DNA from: Petrosia ficiformis
Lineage: Eukaryota; Porifera; Demospongiae; Haplosclerida; Petrosiidae
Direction: 5' to 3'
DNA: 64,000 nucleotides
NCBI GenBank assembly: GCA_947044365.1
Contig: OX345640.1
Location: 2,031,001-2,095,000 of the forward strand
The number at the start of each line of letters is the position of its first letter. The stretch's first letter is position 1. The translations under genes were made by a program, and so were the position numbers. The notes beneath the pieces are model-generated. The model did no database searches, was not told where the DNA came from, and saw nothing but the letters and a program-made list of their open reading frames with translations. Below are positions 10,464-22,676 of the stretch, piece by piece.

Positions 10464-12500
10464 GGCGCATACGGGCCATAAAAAATATATTGTGCTAAGA
10501 TTAACCATGATTGGTGGTGTGGATCTTTATGTTTTGATCCAATCTAATCTGACTTCTCGACACACATGCTTATTCTTATAATCTTTGTAAGTGTACATTT
10601 TGTGTAGCTGTAGATGTGTGTTGTTTCCTCTGTGCTAGCTCACTGAGCACAGAGGAAACAACACACACAAAGTTGAAAGTGAGAAATAATTAATACGTAA
10701 GTATTTCCATGCATACTTCTTATTTGTAATCAATCGTTAACTAGCATTTTGTTTATAGTGATTTATTTTGTTTAATTAGTCATCTCTTTTATTAATTGAT
10801 CTCAAGTGTTCACTCCTTCACTGACATGATAGTAATGCATTAGGCTTGGGCAATTACTCAATTATATCACCCAATTATTTATATTGTATTCCCACTATAT
10901 TTATTATGGTAAACAAACATTTTACTAACAATTATAATGTACATAATTGTAATACAGCTTTCATAAACAACATTGAGGCTGTCTGTTAGGAGGAGAAACA
11001 ACATCAACTAAGTCTTCCAGCCATTCAGACATCATTATGTACTAGATTTACACTAACACAAAAGTCTTTATAGTTGATTGGATCTTGGATAAAGTGTACG
11101 AAGTTTGATTGCATTCATTTCATTTGGAAGGCATGCTATAGTTAGTTATACCAATAATCTGACACTACTAGAGCCATGTGTATATGTTTTTGTCAAGGAG
11201 GCAAAAAATTGGTCCTATTTAATGTTTGCACATGTGCAGAAACCAAACATGTGAAATCAAAATTGCAATAAAATTGCATAATATCAATAGCATACAATAT
11301 CAATACTAATGTGTTTGTGTGTTATAGACTATATAGTGTCATCTGAGTTGTTGATAATTAGTATGTACATTATAGTATGTGTGTGGTGATAGGAAGTAGT
11401 GAAGCAGTCCACACTATTACACCATGTACAAGTATTGTGTGTACTATCACATGTCATCTACTACATCATAAATTATCCACATGGCTCTATTATATGTGAG
11501 TATTGTACATTTATGGAGATAGGCATATTACTTTGTAGAGGAAATTTAATTATCCTGGTTTATAATAAAATGTACATGTACTGCATTCAGCAAATTATTA
11601 TTATACAATAGACACATATACCACTCAAACAGAAAGGCAGTGAAATAGTCTGTAGTCATCAGTACATGTGTGGTGAATTTTAAAAGAGATCTCTCATAAT
11701 CACATATTGCATGTACATAGTAATTTACTCAACTAGCTTTTAATTTTATACTGAAAATGTAATATAGTTTGATATAAGAATAAATGATATTTAGATTGTA
11801 TAGTGACTATTTCTTTATCAGATTAATATTAGCATAATTATTATTTTTTATTATTTAGAAATGTTAACATACTAATCTTGATTGGTGTGAATACTCTCTG
11901 TTCTCTGACACTTAAGTATTTTGAACTCATCTGGTTAACACACAATTACACTATATTTAGTAATATGTGTACAGTGAACAACCTTCTTTCAACATGTACC
12001 AAACAAATTAATACTGTATATACATATTGATTCATGTATGTTTCTATTACATGAAATACATGTACCCATTGAAAATATCATACAAATGTTAAAATAGATT
12101 CATATTGAGATGCAACTGAGCTCATCATATTTTGAAGAATCTACACGTACTTGCTCCTAGAAAGCTGTTAGAGGAGTCATAGGTTGATGTAGTTGCAGTA
12201 ATGTTCTACAATGTCATTACTCCATCTATATGATCACGCATATATAAAATTGTTAAGGAAATGCTGATAAAACTTCTTGTGAATAAGACCTGACAGCTAG
12301 AACACATGTGTGTGTGATCAAAGCTATGAATTTACAATAAGCTCAGTTTTGTGATTCTACTTTAGAACTGGAAGCTAAATGAGGCACATATCCAGACACT
12401 GTGTATAGTTATAATACAATGTCATTTTATTGATTCAGTAGATACAAGACATTAATAGCTACTCAAATATAATAACATGATCTGTACATTGGTAATTATT
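10464..12500. other. AT-rich intergenic sequence, no gene recognised
   Basis: No convincing coding exon. It contains a perfect short hairpin (10615-10667). From ~11880 on, the sequence is similar to 15780-16350 and 25980-26200, which lie in front of other promoter-like modules. It is therefore part of the duplicated unit. Confidence 0.5.
10615..10667. repeat. Perfect 22-bp hairpin with 9-base loop
   Basis: The left arm 10615-10636 begins TGTGTGTTGTTTCCTCTGTG. The right arm 10646-10667 is its exact complement, and the loop is AGCTCACTG. It stands alone and matches no other repeat noticed in the window. Its size is shorter than most animal pre-miRNAs but close to short sponge-like hairpins; function is unknown. 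Confidence 0.85.
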
Positions 12501-12827
12501 GATTAGAAGTTGTAAGTTAAGTATAATTTATCATTGTTGTAGTAACTAAAGACAATATGACTATTATACATAGAGACAATTATAAATGTAACTATTATAA
12601 ATATAGAGACAGAACAATGTCTTGTAATTATTATTATGTTTATTATTCTATGTTGTATATCAATCAATATGTCTCAAGTTCTTTGTTGTGTATGACTCAA
12701 TACGTCTCCTAAGTGTTACCTATATAAGCTGGTTAATGTTTCAGTTCAACAGTTCTGTTAAAAAGCTGTTATAAGAATTGTTTTCCAAGTTACAACATAT
12801 TTAGGTGACAAGCCTGATATCTCCAGG
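12501..12827 (+). promoter_or_regulatory. Conserved promoter-like module, copy 2
   Basis: Same ordered words as the module at 2126, including ACTATTATACATAGAGAC, paired CAATATGTCTC-like words and CTATATAAGCTGG at ~12720. It is followed by ATGTCACTCTTC at 12828. In this copy the micro-ORF loses its MKLDS part after MSLFKR and runs into the repeat array. Confidence 0.6.
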
Positions 12828-12854
12828 ATGTCACTCTTCAAAAGAAGATGGACC

Positions 12855-13555
12855 GTATGTATGTGTGTATGTGTGTATGTATGTATTTATGTAGTGTATC
12901 TGCTTCTATCTTGTATGTATGTATGTGTGTATGTACGGATGTAGTGTATCTGCTTCTATCTAATTAATTGTTTGTATGGTATGTATCTGCTTCTATCTAA
13001 TTAATTGTATGTATGGTATGTATCTGCTTCTATCTAATTAATTGTATGTATGGTATGTATCTGCTTCTATCTAATTAATTGTTTGTATGGTATGTATCTG
13101 CTTCTATCTAATTAATTGTACGTATGGTATGTATGGTATGTATCTGCTTCTATCTAATTAATTGTATGTATGGCATGTATGGTATGTATCTGCTTCTATC
13201 TAATTAATTGTATGCATGGTATGTATCTGCTTCTATCTAATTAATTGTTTGTATGGTATGTATCTGCTTCTATCTAATTAATTGTATGTATGGTATGTAT
13301 CTGCTTCTATCTAATTAATCATATGATATACACTAGTGTGTATGCATGTATGTTAATCATATGATATACACTATGTATATGTATGTAAATCATGATATAC
13401 ACTAGTATGCGTGTATGTATATGTATGTAAATCATATGATATACACTAGTATATGTGCATGTATGTATGTATATCATATGATATACACTAGTATGTGTGC
13501 ATGTATGTATGTAAATCATGATATACACTAGTATGTGTGTATGTACGTATGTCTA
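12855..13555. repeat. Private minisatellite of unit 2 (two successive units)
   Basis: From ~12890 to 13320 a ~37-45 base unit recurs with the core TCTGCTTCTATCTAATTAAT followed by TGTATGTATGGTATG. From ~13320 to 13550 this changes to a unit with ATCATATGATATACACTAGT and TGTATGTATG. Neither unit was noticed elsewhere in the window. Confidence 0.85.
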
Positions 13556-13630
13556 TGGTAAAATGTGTATGTTTGTATATAGTTATGCGAAGTCTTAGAA
13601 GTAAGAATCCATAGATGTACATTTACAGTC

Positions 13631-13683
13631 TATAAAAAGCGATTCGGTGTCAGTCACTAGTGAACTTAAAATAACTAGTAAGT
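13631..13683 (+). promoter_or_regulatory. Second TATA promoter and splice donor (unit 2)
   Basis: TATAAAAAG at 13631 is followed by GTGTCAGTCACT and a GTAAGT donor at 13678, 47 bases on. It occupies the same relative place as the blocks at 2719, 17073, 40274 and 62522, though the sequence has diverged. Confidence 0.45.
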
Positions 13684-14217
13684 ATATTAATTGTTGTTTG
13701 CAAATGACTAATTATAAAGCAACTGCAGTTACTGGAACAAATCAAACAACTGATCCAAGAAAATCATCCAATCGGCAATCATAAGCAAAGATTCTATGTG
13801 GGAAGGATGTTGGTTGGTGGTGTCATTACAGTCTAACCAGAAAAGAAAAGCAATCCTTCCAGTCTGGCTGCATTTAATACATCTCAAGTAGTTAAAAACT
13901 ACTCTAATTAATGTGGCGCTAATGTAGACCTTTTCAAAAATTACAAAAAAGCGAAGGGCAAATAGCTTATGAGATTACAAAGAAGTTGTAAAAGTACTAG
14001 TCAATATCAGTTTCATATCAGTTCCAACATTGCTTATTATTTATATTACCACTGCACTGAAGGGAAAATATCAATATCCGTTCCAACATTGCTTATTATA
14101 TTACAACAAAAACAAACTACAATATATTCAGTACTACCAGTGCACTGTCTGTATACACTAATGTAGTATTGTTTTTATTAATCCTTTATTTCTCATTTTT
14201 TCCTGTAGAAAAGCATT

Positions 14218-14723
14218 ATGCCTCTGACACTACCAAATCTGTGGATTGTTTCCTGCGTTCTACTTCATCTGTGGTTCGTTTTCATCTGCATTTTATTTCT
14301 ACCAGATCTGTGGGCTTTCTTCACCTGTATTTTATTTCATGATCTGTGGGTTATTTCCATCTGTATTTTACTTCAAGATCTTTGGGTCGTCTTTATCTGC
14401 ATTTTACTTCTCCATTTTACTCCTACCAGATCTTTGGCTTTTTTACATCTGCATTTTACTTCAATACCCGTGGGATGTTTTAATGTTTTTTAGTAGTATT
14501 CGCTATAATATTTGGAATTATATATTGGCTAGTTGATCAAGGAAACAGAAACCTACTAACGAAACCAATTCAACAAGAATACACCGAACAAGAAGATAGA
14601 GAACTAGTACTATTATGTAACAAACACATTCTAGAGATCCACGTGGATAATGATATACCATATATGGTAGAAGCTCAAAGGGAACGTCAAACAAACTTCA
14701 GAAACTCATTATTTGTAATCTAA
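14218..14723 (+). pseudogene. Subgroup II membrane protein, broken by two frameshifts (copy 3)
   Basis: The frame starts normally, nine bases after the same TTTTTTCCTGTAG acceptor (MPLTLPNLW), and keeps five LW repeats. Near 14405 a deletion fuses two repeats out of frame. Near 14480 a second small length change (TTTTAATGTTTT against TTTTCATATGTTTT in copy 2) shifts the frame again. The tail (KPIQQEYTEQEDREL, PYMVEAQRERQ, NSLFVI, TAA at 14721) is intact in the original frame. The protein would end early, so this copy looks dead unless the breaks are assembly errors. The first break falls inside the coding minisatellite. Confidence 0.8.
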
Positions 14724-16350
14724 TATCATGCATAGTATATTCACAGCAGGATGACATACACACATAATTTACATATAATTATACATATAATAATATATGA
14801 ACATGGATGTACAAATCAGTCATTTGTGAAATAATAATTTGTCAAATGCCCACAATTGTCACAATTATAATAATTATTATAAATAAAATTACTTATATAT
14901 AATATAATTATAATTATATATATTTATATACATGTATATATAATCTACACTTGTGTTATATGACAGTTTTGCTAGATTTATAAAACTAGTAAGGAGTCAT
15001 AATAGAATTATATAACTAGTAATACAATTATACAGCTAGTAAATCAATTTGCTACTTGTGATATGATAACCAGTCAGTTGTGTATAGGAAGGTATGTCAT
15101 TCCAGGGTGGGTCAGTCAATTAATGCCTATGACAACATTTACTAACCAGCAACAAGGTAGGGGAAGCTCAATTATTGCAACTTCTAATCAATAATTTTCA
15201 ATGTATAGGTCATGTTATCATATTTGATCACCAATACAATTATTATAATTTTCATTGATGTAGTTGTATACACTGTGTATGTGACACAAACATACATCAA
15301 TCAATACAACATATACAACGCATGTGTGAGCCATAAAACTCATTATTTGTTACTACATGTAATACAAAATTATAAGGATCATATTACATGTACATGTATA
15401 TACCAGTGCATAGTTATTGTTTATTGGACAAAACTAATACTGTAGATTGGAAATTTTCATGGTAAAAAAAAACTTGATTAAATAGAGTCAAAATTTTCCA
15501 TCTATGGACATTCAGATTAACTGCTACTCTACTACTGTATTTAGTAAATTATAAATAAGTTAGAAACACACTAACATAACACAGAGCAATATTTGTAATG
15601 TACATGTACACTATATGTATGATGTGTGTTAAATACAAAAGCTTACATTTTTGAAGACTAGCATGGTCTTGTCACTATCTCATACTAATTAATTAACAGG
15701 TGCTGATTGTAGAGAACATCTAGTAAATAAGAGGAAAAGAGAATATATAGTTCTGTGAATTATTAAAGACAGCATACAACTCCTCCCATAATGGGCTCAC
15801 TGTCTCTCAATCTTAAAGTATTTTTGAACAATAAAATCCAGTTAACATATACACATACAGTAATATGTGTACAGTGAATAACCTTGTATCAACATGTACC
15901 AAACAAATACTAATTATACTGTATATATATATATATATATACATATTAATTCACGTGTGTTTCTTTTACATGTCCCATTAAAAATATCATACATGTTAAA
16001 GATAAAGTAAAATGAAGTTAAGTTAAAACTGAATATATTATAAATTCATGAACAAGTACATAAGACTTCTTGTGCAAATTTGCACTGCAATTACCAGGAA
16101 TGTGTGTGTTGTATTGATATGGTGATTAAGACCTCACAGCTAGAACACAGATGTGTGTGATCAAAGCTATGAATTTACAATAAGCTCAGTTTGTGATTCT
16201 ACTTTAGAACTGGAAGCTAAATGAGGCACATATTTCCAGACACTGTGTATAGCTATAATACAATGTCATTTTATTGATTCAGTAGATACAAGACATTAAT
16301 TAATCCAGAGCTACTCAAATATGATAACATGACCTGTACATTAGTAATTA
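14724..16350. other. Duplicated intergenic sequence, no gene recognised
   Basis: The first ~200 bases match the family 3' flank. The part 15330-15660 is similar to 19100-19420 and 24665-24970. The part 15780-16350 is similar to the region in front of the modules at 12501 and 26205. No supported gene. Confidence 0.5.
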
Positions 16351-16351
16351 T

Positions 16352-16682
16352 TGATTAGAAGTTGAAAGTTAAGTATAATTTATCAGTGTTGTAGTAACTA
16401 AAGACAATATGACTATTATACATAGAGACAATTATAAATGTAACTACTATAATTATAGAGACAGAACAATGTCTTGTAATTATTATTATTATGTTTATTA
16501 TTCTATGTTGTATATCAATCAATATGTCTCAAGTTCTTTGTTGTGTATGAGTCAACATGTCTCTCAAGTGTTTCCTATATAAGCTGGTTAATGTTTCAGT
16601 TCAACAGTTCTGTTAAAAAGCTGTTATAAGAATTGTTTTCCAAGTTACAACATATTTAGGTGACAAGCATAATATCTCCAGA
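16352..16682 (+). promoter_or_regulatory. Conserved promoter-like module, copy 3
   Basis: Full-length copy with all shared words and CTATATAAGCTGG at ~16575. It ends in ATGTCACTCTTC at 16683. The micro-ORF here is MSLFKT and then enters the repeat array. A further ~130 bases upstream (TTATTGATTCAGTAGATAC..) are shared with copies at 12501 and 26205. Confidence 0.6.
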
Positions 16683-16699
16683 ATGTCACTCTTCAAAAC

Positions 16700-17020
16700 G
16701 ATTGTATGTATGTATGTACATGTATGTACTCACTCACACCCACTTGTATAGATTATACATACAATCACTCACAGCCACTTGCATATTAAATTGGATTATA
16801 CATACAAACAACATACTCACTCACAGCCATATCCTCACACATACATACAAACAACATACTCACTCACAGTGATGCACTATAACTATAGTGCATCATTACA
16901 AGCCACACCCACTAATTATAACTTACCTGTCTTCTGGAGTTGCAGCCACTTGTATATTAAATTAGATTATAATTGGACAAACAACATACTCACTTGTATA
17001 TTAAAATTTGACATTTGACA
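16700..17020. repeat. Private ACTCACTCACAGCCAC repeat of unit 3
   Basis: Irregular repeats of ACTCACTCACAGCCA mixed with CATACAAACAACATACTCAC and TATATTAAATTGGATTATA pieces follow a short TGTA tract. The array is less regular than those of the other units. Confidence 0.6.
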
Positions 17021-17072
17021 GTGAAGCCTAACATGTATGATGTAAAGCCTAATGCGTGGGCGAGCTTGTGTA

Positions 17073-17136
17073 TATATAAATCAACATTTCAATACTACAA
17101 TCATTTAGTAATCTTAGATTATACTATACAGTGAGT
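17073..17136 (+). promoter_or_regulatory. Second TATA promoter and splice donor (unit 3)
   Basis: TATATAAAT at ~17073 precedes a GTGAGT donor at 17131. The same block, including TCAACATTTCA and the donor, is at 40274-40341. The gene at 17822 would be reached by a ~660-base intron ending at the acceptor before 17793. Confidence 0.5.
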
Positions 17137-17821
17137 TTATGTTTTATTAGTCTGGAAATACTGTACTTTTTGACTTTTAAAGTGTCAATACTTGTAACTG
17201 CAAAAAAAAAAAAGACCACAGCTGTGTTACAGATTGAAGTGATTGAAGTGACTGAAGAACGAACGAAACAAGAGAACAAGGCAACAACGACCAGTAAAGT
17301 GGTGGGTTGGGTATCTGTTAATGCAAGATTATACTGTTTGGTTGTCTGTTAGTGGTATTATTATAGTCTAGCCACCAAAGAAAAGCAGTGTGGCTTAGAT
17401 TTAATGGATCTGAAGTAGTTAAATGCAACTCCAAACCGCTATATATATATATATATATATAATTATTGTGGCGCTAATGAGAATAGCAAGCAAACAACAG
17501 ATTATAAACAAATTCTGATAGTACTTTCAGTCTATCAGTTCATTGTTCTGATACATTTAATCTGAACTCTACATATTTGTAAATAGCAATTTGCAGACAG
17601 TTTAACATACTATGCTACTAAATGGGGTAGTATGATGGCATAGATTGTGTTTCATATAGTATCTGCATAGTACAGATACTACACACTATGTAACAATACT
17701 ACCTCATTTAGTACAGCACAGCACAGCTAAACTGTTTGCTTAAAATTACTAATAATTATAATACAAATACTTTTTCTTTTCTTTTACTATAGAAGCCTAT
17801 AAACTAAAAACAAATCACGTT

Positions 17822-18151
17822 ATGGATCCAAATCCTTCAGATCTGTGGGGGATGTTTAGTTCTGCGTTAGTAATACTCTTCATAATGATATTCTTCATAT
17901 TATTTGGAATTATAATATCAAACAGAATCAGAAATCGACTATCAAGACCAGTTGAAGAATATACCAGGGAACAAAACAGAGAATTTGTAGTCAAATGCAA
18001 CGAATATCACTTGTTGAGAAGGAACAGATATATTCTAGTGACTCATCATCAGCCACAAAGAAATGAAATACATTTATCATACATAAGAGAAGCGATACCA
18101 GAAAACCAAAACCACATTAAAAACTCGTTATTTGTTATCGGGAGAATCTAA
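17822..18151 (+). CDS. Small single-pass membrane protein, subgroup III (copy 4)
   Basis: This 109-residue protein is of unknown function. MDPNPSDLWGMFSS replaces the MPPTLP start, but the DLW is kept. One strong hydrophobic segment (ALVILFIMIFFILFGIIIS) spans residues ~16-34. A basic anchor NRIRNR follows, then RPVEEYTREQNREFVVKCNE, a polar tail and the end NSLFVIGRI. The EYT..Q..RE core and NSLFVI end tie it to the other subgroups. The exon starts after ACTATAG at 17792. It has only one DLW unit and no minisatellite, so it may show the ancestral form. Topology (tail inside) is inferred from the basic anchor. Confidence 0.7.
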   Translation: MDPNPSDLWGMFSSALVILFIMIFFILFGIIISNRIRNRLSRPVEEYTREQNREFVVKCNEYHLLRRNRYILVTHHQPQRNEIHLSYIREAIPENQNHIKNSLFVIGRI

Positions 18152-19614
18152 TACCATGTTATAAATATAAAGACAAGACTTAAATAAAATCTATAATTGT
18201 AAAATGTTAACTATAATGTGTTTGTATTACTATTTTTGATATTATGAGTACATGTACATGTACAGTATATGCATATTTTATTGTGTGTGGTATACAATAA
18301 TAGTTTATATACAATAATAATTACAAATTGAACTGTATAATATATGGAGAGCAGATCAAAATGTGTAGCAGTCAGTTCAATACCCCTGGTTACATATAAT
18401 ATATAATTAATTAGTATGATATACCAGTATTGAGTAGTATATAAATGGTACATTATAGCTAATAGGATGATATGTAATATATCAATCATGAGTTTACATT
18501 ACTTCAATGTTACAGGAATGTAACTGGGTTGAAAGCTTCGAATAACCATGTGGTCTCTAATCCTACTGTACATGCTTACAGACTCGTATTCAGTCTCTCA
18601 TGCATTATACTACAAAATAGAGCTGTACCAAACTGGACTGAATATTGAAGTAGGTTGACATGGTAAGTTTAACTTTTCAAAAGTATTGGATACTCGCGTA
18701 AGTGGCTACAGTGCAAAGTTTCAAAATATCTGACCACATCAAGAGTTTAATAAATTCTAGTAATCACATCATTTTAATTTGGATAAGAAAGAGGATGGTG
18801 GGCCACCATGCTTTATATAAAATCCTGAATGTGTTAGTAACAATATTCAACTACCAGTGTAAATGAGCAGAGCTTATGATGTCAGACTCTTGCTGCATTT
18901 GAAATCATATTATAATTATAATAACACTCTATAAAACATTTTCCCTAGTATATACATATCAACATGAAATATCAATGTAAACTGAAGCCATTCTATGGAA
19001 TCATACATGTATTATCATAGGAATGGATAAGCTTTCTTAACTATGTATACATTGCATATGTGACATAAACATACAGCAATCAATACAACATATACAATAC
19101 CTACAAGGGCTATTAAACTCATTACATGTGATAGAAAATTATATACATCATGTACATGTATATATATATCGGTACATAACTGCTGTTCATTGGACAGAAC
19201 TAATGCTGTATATTGTAAATTTTCAGGGTAAAAAAATGCATTAATTTGATGGAGTGAATCTACGGACACTAAGATTAACTGCTACTCTACTACTGTATTT
19301 AGTGAATAAGTTAGGAACCAAACTAACACACACTAACATAATACAGAGCAATATTTGTAATGTACATGTACACTATATGTATGATGTGTGTTAAATACAA
19401 AAGCTTACATTTTGAAGACCGGCATGACTGTAACTAATTTTATGTAATTAGTCATTCAAAAAAATGAACTGAATATACGCAAAGTTTACAAACACTTCTT
19501 GGAATTGTGTTAGTTAATTTAGTTACTTACCAATTGAAGACTAACTTGAAATGCATCTGAGATTATCAAAAGGAATATCGCTAAGAATATACCTATAAAA
19601 AAAAACAAAATAAC

Positions 19615-19639
<25 letters not shown>
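18152..19639. other. Duplicated intergenic sequence, no gene recognised
   Basis: 18715-18930 matches the region around the 67-bp minisatellite at 1170-1950 but with one unit only. 19100-19420 matches 15330-15660. At 19531-19590 the minus strand shows an exon-like piece between an acceptor and a GTAAGT donor that also occurs at ~36775 and ~54093. An ATAATA microsatellite is at 19613-19645. Confidence 0.5.
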
Positions 19640-19649
<10 letters not shown>

Positions 19650-20169
19650 TAATAATGATTTCTAAGAACAAATACTCCATGCCAAGGGTGTGACTGATGA
19701 GGTCAAGGCGAACATAAATGATATTTTGAAGCCTTGTATGTAGACATTTGGAATTTTCCTTTGAGACTTTTAGTTTAAGTATTAGCAATACAATTATGGG
19801 AACATGTACATATATACAACAACATTAAGAAATGGTACAAGCATAAAACCTTTATATAAACCATAACACAAATTTATCTATCGTCTAATGATAACTATAA
19901 CACCCCTTTTCTTTTAGTAAGGCATTGTGACTTTTAGTTATCTAAACTATTGGAATAAACCATACCTGAAAATTGGATACTTACATACATACATACATAG
20001 TCATATACATGCATACACACATACATCTACAGATTTAGTTGTCTAACTCAGATGTTAAGTAGTAGCCTTTTAAAACTAAACACTGAATTGTATTTACACT
20101 AATAGTAACAAAGTATATTTTATTCTCTTTTTTTCTTTGTAGATATCTGGTTGTAAACATACAATAGAA

Positions 20170-20547
20170 ATGCCTCCAACACTTCCAGATATATGGATAA
20201 TACAGTGCTTGCTTTCTATCTGTGTGTTAGTAGTAGTCTCTGTAATATATTGGCTAATATGGAGAGATAATCAAGGAATCAGAAATCAAGGAATCAGAAA
20301 TCAATCAACGAAACCGATTCAGGTAGAAGAATATACTGGACAAGACAGAGAACTTGTAATCTCATGTAATACATGTAGATACCACTCCTTTAACTGGGAT
20401 AGTCAATGTGTTGCCATTGTGGTGGCCCACAATCATCAAAATGTAGTTGATAGAGATTCATATATGGTTGATACAAAACAGGAAAGCCAAAGAAACAAGA
20501 AAAACTCCTTATTTGTTACAAATAATATCATGTTACATTGTACATAG
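20170..20547 (+). CDS. Small single-pass membrane protein, subgroup I (copy 5)
   Basis: This 125-residue protein is nearly identical to the one at 535, in a duplicated ~1-kb block (19640-20640 against 1-1000). It shares MPPTLPDIW, the segment CLLSICVLVVVSVIYWLIW, the GIRNQ doublet and EYTGQDRELV. A loss of a few bases just before the original stop extends the C-terminus to NSLFVTNNIMLHCT, where copy 1 ends NSLLVTK. The acceptor TTTCTTTGTAG precedes the exon. No promoter-like module lies between 18 and 20 kb, so its first exon is not evident. Confidence 0.7.
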   Translation: MPPTLPDIWIIQCLLSICVLVVVSVIYWLIWRDNQGIRNQGIRNQSTKPIQVEEYTGQDRELVISCNTCRYHSFNWDSQCVAIVVAHNHQNVVDRDSYMVDTKQESQRNKKNSLFVTNNIMLHCT

Positions 20548-20859
20548 TCTACGTATATCTTTAAAGATGGAAAATCCATGTAATACTAAATACTAATATT
20601 ATTGTTATTTCTGTTCATTTTTTCTTGTGTACGTACATAGTAGTGTTGTTATAGTTAACTACAACTTAAATCTCTTGTAGTGATCATGAGCAAGTTGTAG
20701 TTAACCAAACTGTAGCTAAATTAGAGGTCTACTGTAATAACTATATATAACTAATGGAAATTGCCCAATAATGGACAATACTCTGAGTTTGTTCCTGCTA
20801 AAAAATTCTTTTTCAAGCCTGAAAATGAATGAAATGACGTTCTAGCGCTTACATGTACA

Positions 20860-21110
20860 TCAATGCATACATGTACATGTACACTAGTAAATTCATGTAC
20901 ATGTACACTAGTAAGTTCATGTACATATACATCAATACATACATGTATCTATATTACACTGTAGTACATTCATGAAAATGTACATCAATACATACATGCA
21001 CATGTACACTAGTACATTCATAAAAATGTACATCAATACATACATGCACATGTACACTAGTACATTCATGAAAATGTACATCAATACATACATGCACATG
21101 TACACATGTT
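20860..21110. repeat. ~52-bp minisatellite with ACATGTACACTAGTACATTC
   Basis: About four to five units built from ACATGTACACTAGTACATTC, ATGAAAATGTACATCAATAC and ATACATGCACATG. They lie just upstream of module copy 4. Confidence 0.75.
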
Positions 21111-21294
21111 GATTACAATTTCTTTTTGCAATGGAGTCAATGCCATTCATTCATTATCAACATACTTTGCATTTAATGATATTTGATACAAAGAGTTGAT
21201 GCAAATGATAGGAATTAATATTTTAATTGATAAATATGTCAGTATAATGCACTTGTAGCAAAAATTGAAAATAAAATACAATCACCATCGCCAT

Positions 21295-21558
21295 GATTAG
21301 AAGTTGTAATTTAACTATAATTTATTGTAACTAAAGACAATATGACTATTATACATAGAGACAATTATAAATGTAACTATTATAATTATAGAGACAGAAC
21401 AATGTCTTGTAATTATTATTATGTTTATTATTCTATGTTGTATATCAATCAATATGTCTCAAGTTCTTTGTTGTGTATCAGTCAATATGTCTCCCAAGTG
21501 TTACCTATATAAGCTGGTTAATGTTTCAGTTCAACAGTTCTGTTAAAAAGCTGTTATG
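21295..21558 (+). promoter_or_regulatory. Conserved promoter-like module, copy 4, with 3' deletion
   Basis: All shared words up to CAGTTCAACAGTTCTG are present. The ~57 bases that normally separate the CTGTTAT word from the micro-ORF are missing, so ATGTCACTCTTC (21559) follows almost at once. The micro-ORF begins MSLFKKKM and runs straight into the 1.1-kb TGTA array. Confidence 0.6.
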
Positions 21559-21579
21559 ATGTCACTCTTCAAAAAAAAG

Positions 21580-22676
21580 ATGTATGTATGTATGTATGTA
21601 TGTATGTATGTATGTATGTATGTATGTATGTATGTATGTATGTATGTATGTATGTATGTATGTATGTATGTATGTATGTATGTATGTATGTATGTATGTA
21701 TGTATGTATGTATGTATGTATGTATGTATGTATGTATGTATGTATGTATGTATGTATGTATGTATGTATGTATGTATGTATGTATGTATGTATGTATGTA
21801 TGTATGTATGTATGTATGTATGTATGTATGTATGTATGTATGTATGTATGTATGTATGTATGTATGTATGTATGTATGTATGTATGTATGTATGTATGTA
21901 TGTATGTATGTATGTATGTATGTATGTATGTATGTATGTATGTATGTATGTATGTATGTATGTATGTATGTATGTATGTATGTATGTATGTATGTATGTA
22001 TGTATGTATGTATGTATGTATGTATGTATGTATGTATGTATGTATGTATGTATGTATGTATGTATGTATGTATGTATGTATGTATGTATGTATGTATGTA
22101 TGTATGTATGTATGTATGTATGTATGTATGTATGTATGTATGTATGTATGTATGTATGTATGTATGTATGTATGTATGTATGTATGTATGTATGTATGTA
22201 TGTATGTATGTATGTATGTATGTATGTATGTATGTATGTATGTATGTATGTATGTATGTATGTATGTATGTATGTATGTATGTATGTATGTATGTATGTA
22301 TGTATGTATGTATGTATGTATGTATGTATGTATGTATGTATGTATGTATGTATGTATGTATGTATGTATGTATGTATGTATGTATGTATGTATGTATGTA
22401 TGTATGTATGTATGTATGTATGTATGTATGTATGTATGTATGTATGTATGTATGTATGTATGTATGTATGTATGTATGTATGTATGTATGTATGTATGTA
22501 TGTATGTATGTATGTATGTATGTATGTATGTATGTATGTATGTATGTATGTATGTATGTATGTATGTATGTATGTATGTATGTATGTATGTATGTATGTA
22601 TGTATGTATGTATGTATGTATGTATGTATGTATGTATGTATGTATGTATGTATGTATGTATGTATGTATGTATGTA
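21580..22676. repeat. Pure TGTA tetranucleotide microsatellite, ~1.1 kb, ~274 units
   Basis: I see no interruption over ~1,097 bases. Because 4 and 3 are co-prime and the unit has no in-frame stop, all three frames on each strand stay open, giving spurious Met-Tyr-Val-Cys or Thr-Tyr-Ile-His proteins. The length is exceptional and the exact count may depend on assembly. Confidence 0.95.

Noticed and set aside
17131..17352. 73-codon open frame in the leader of unit 3
   Set aside because: The homologous leaders at 40406 and 45012 do not keep the frame, so it is more likely non-coding intron.
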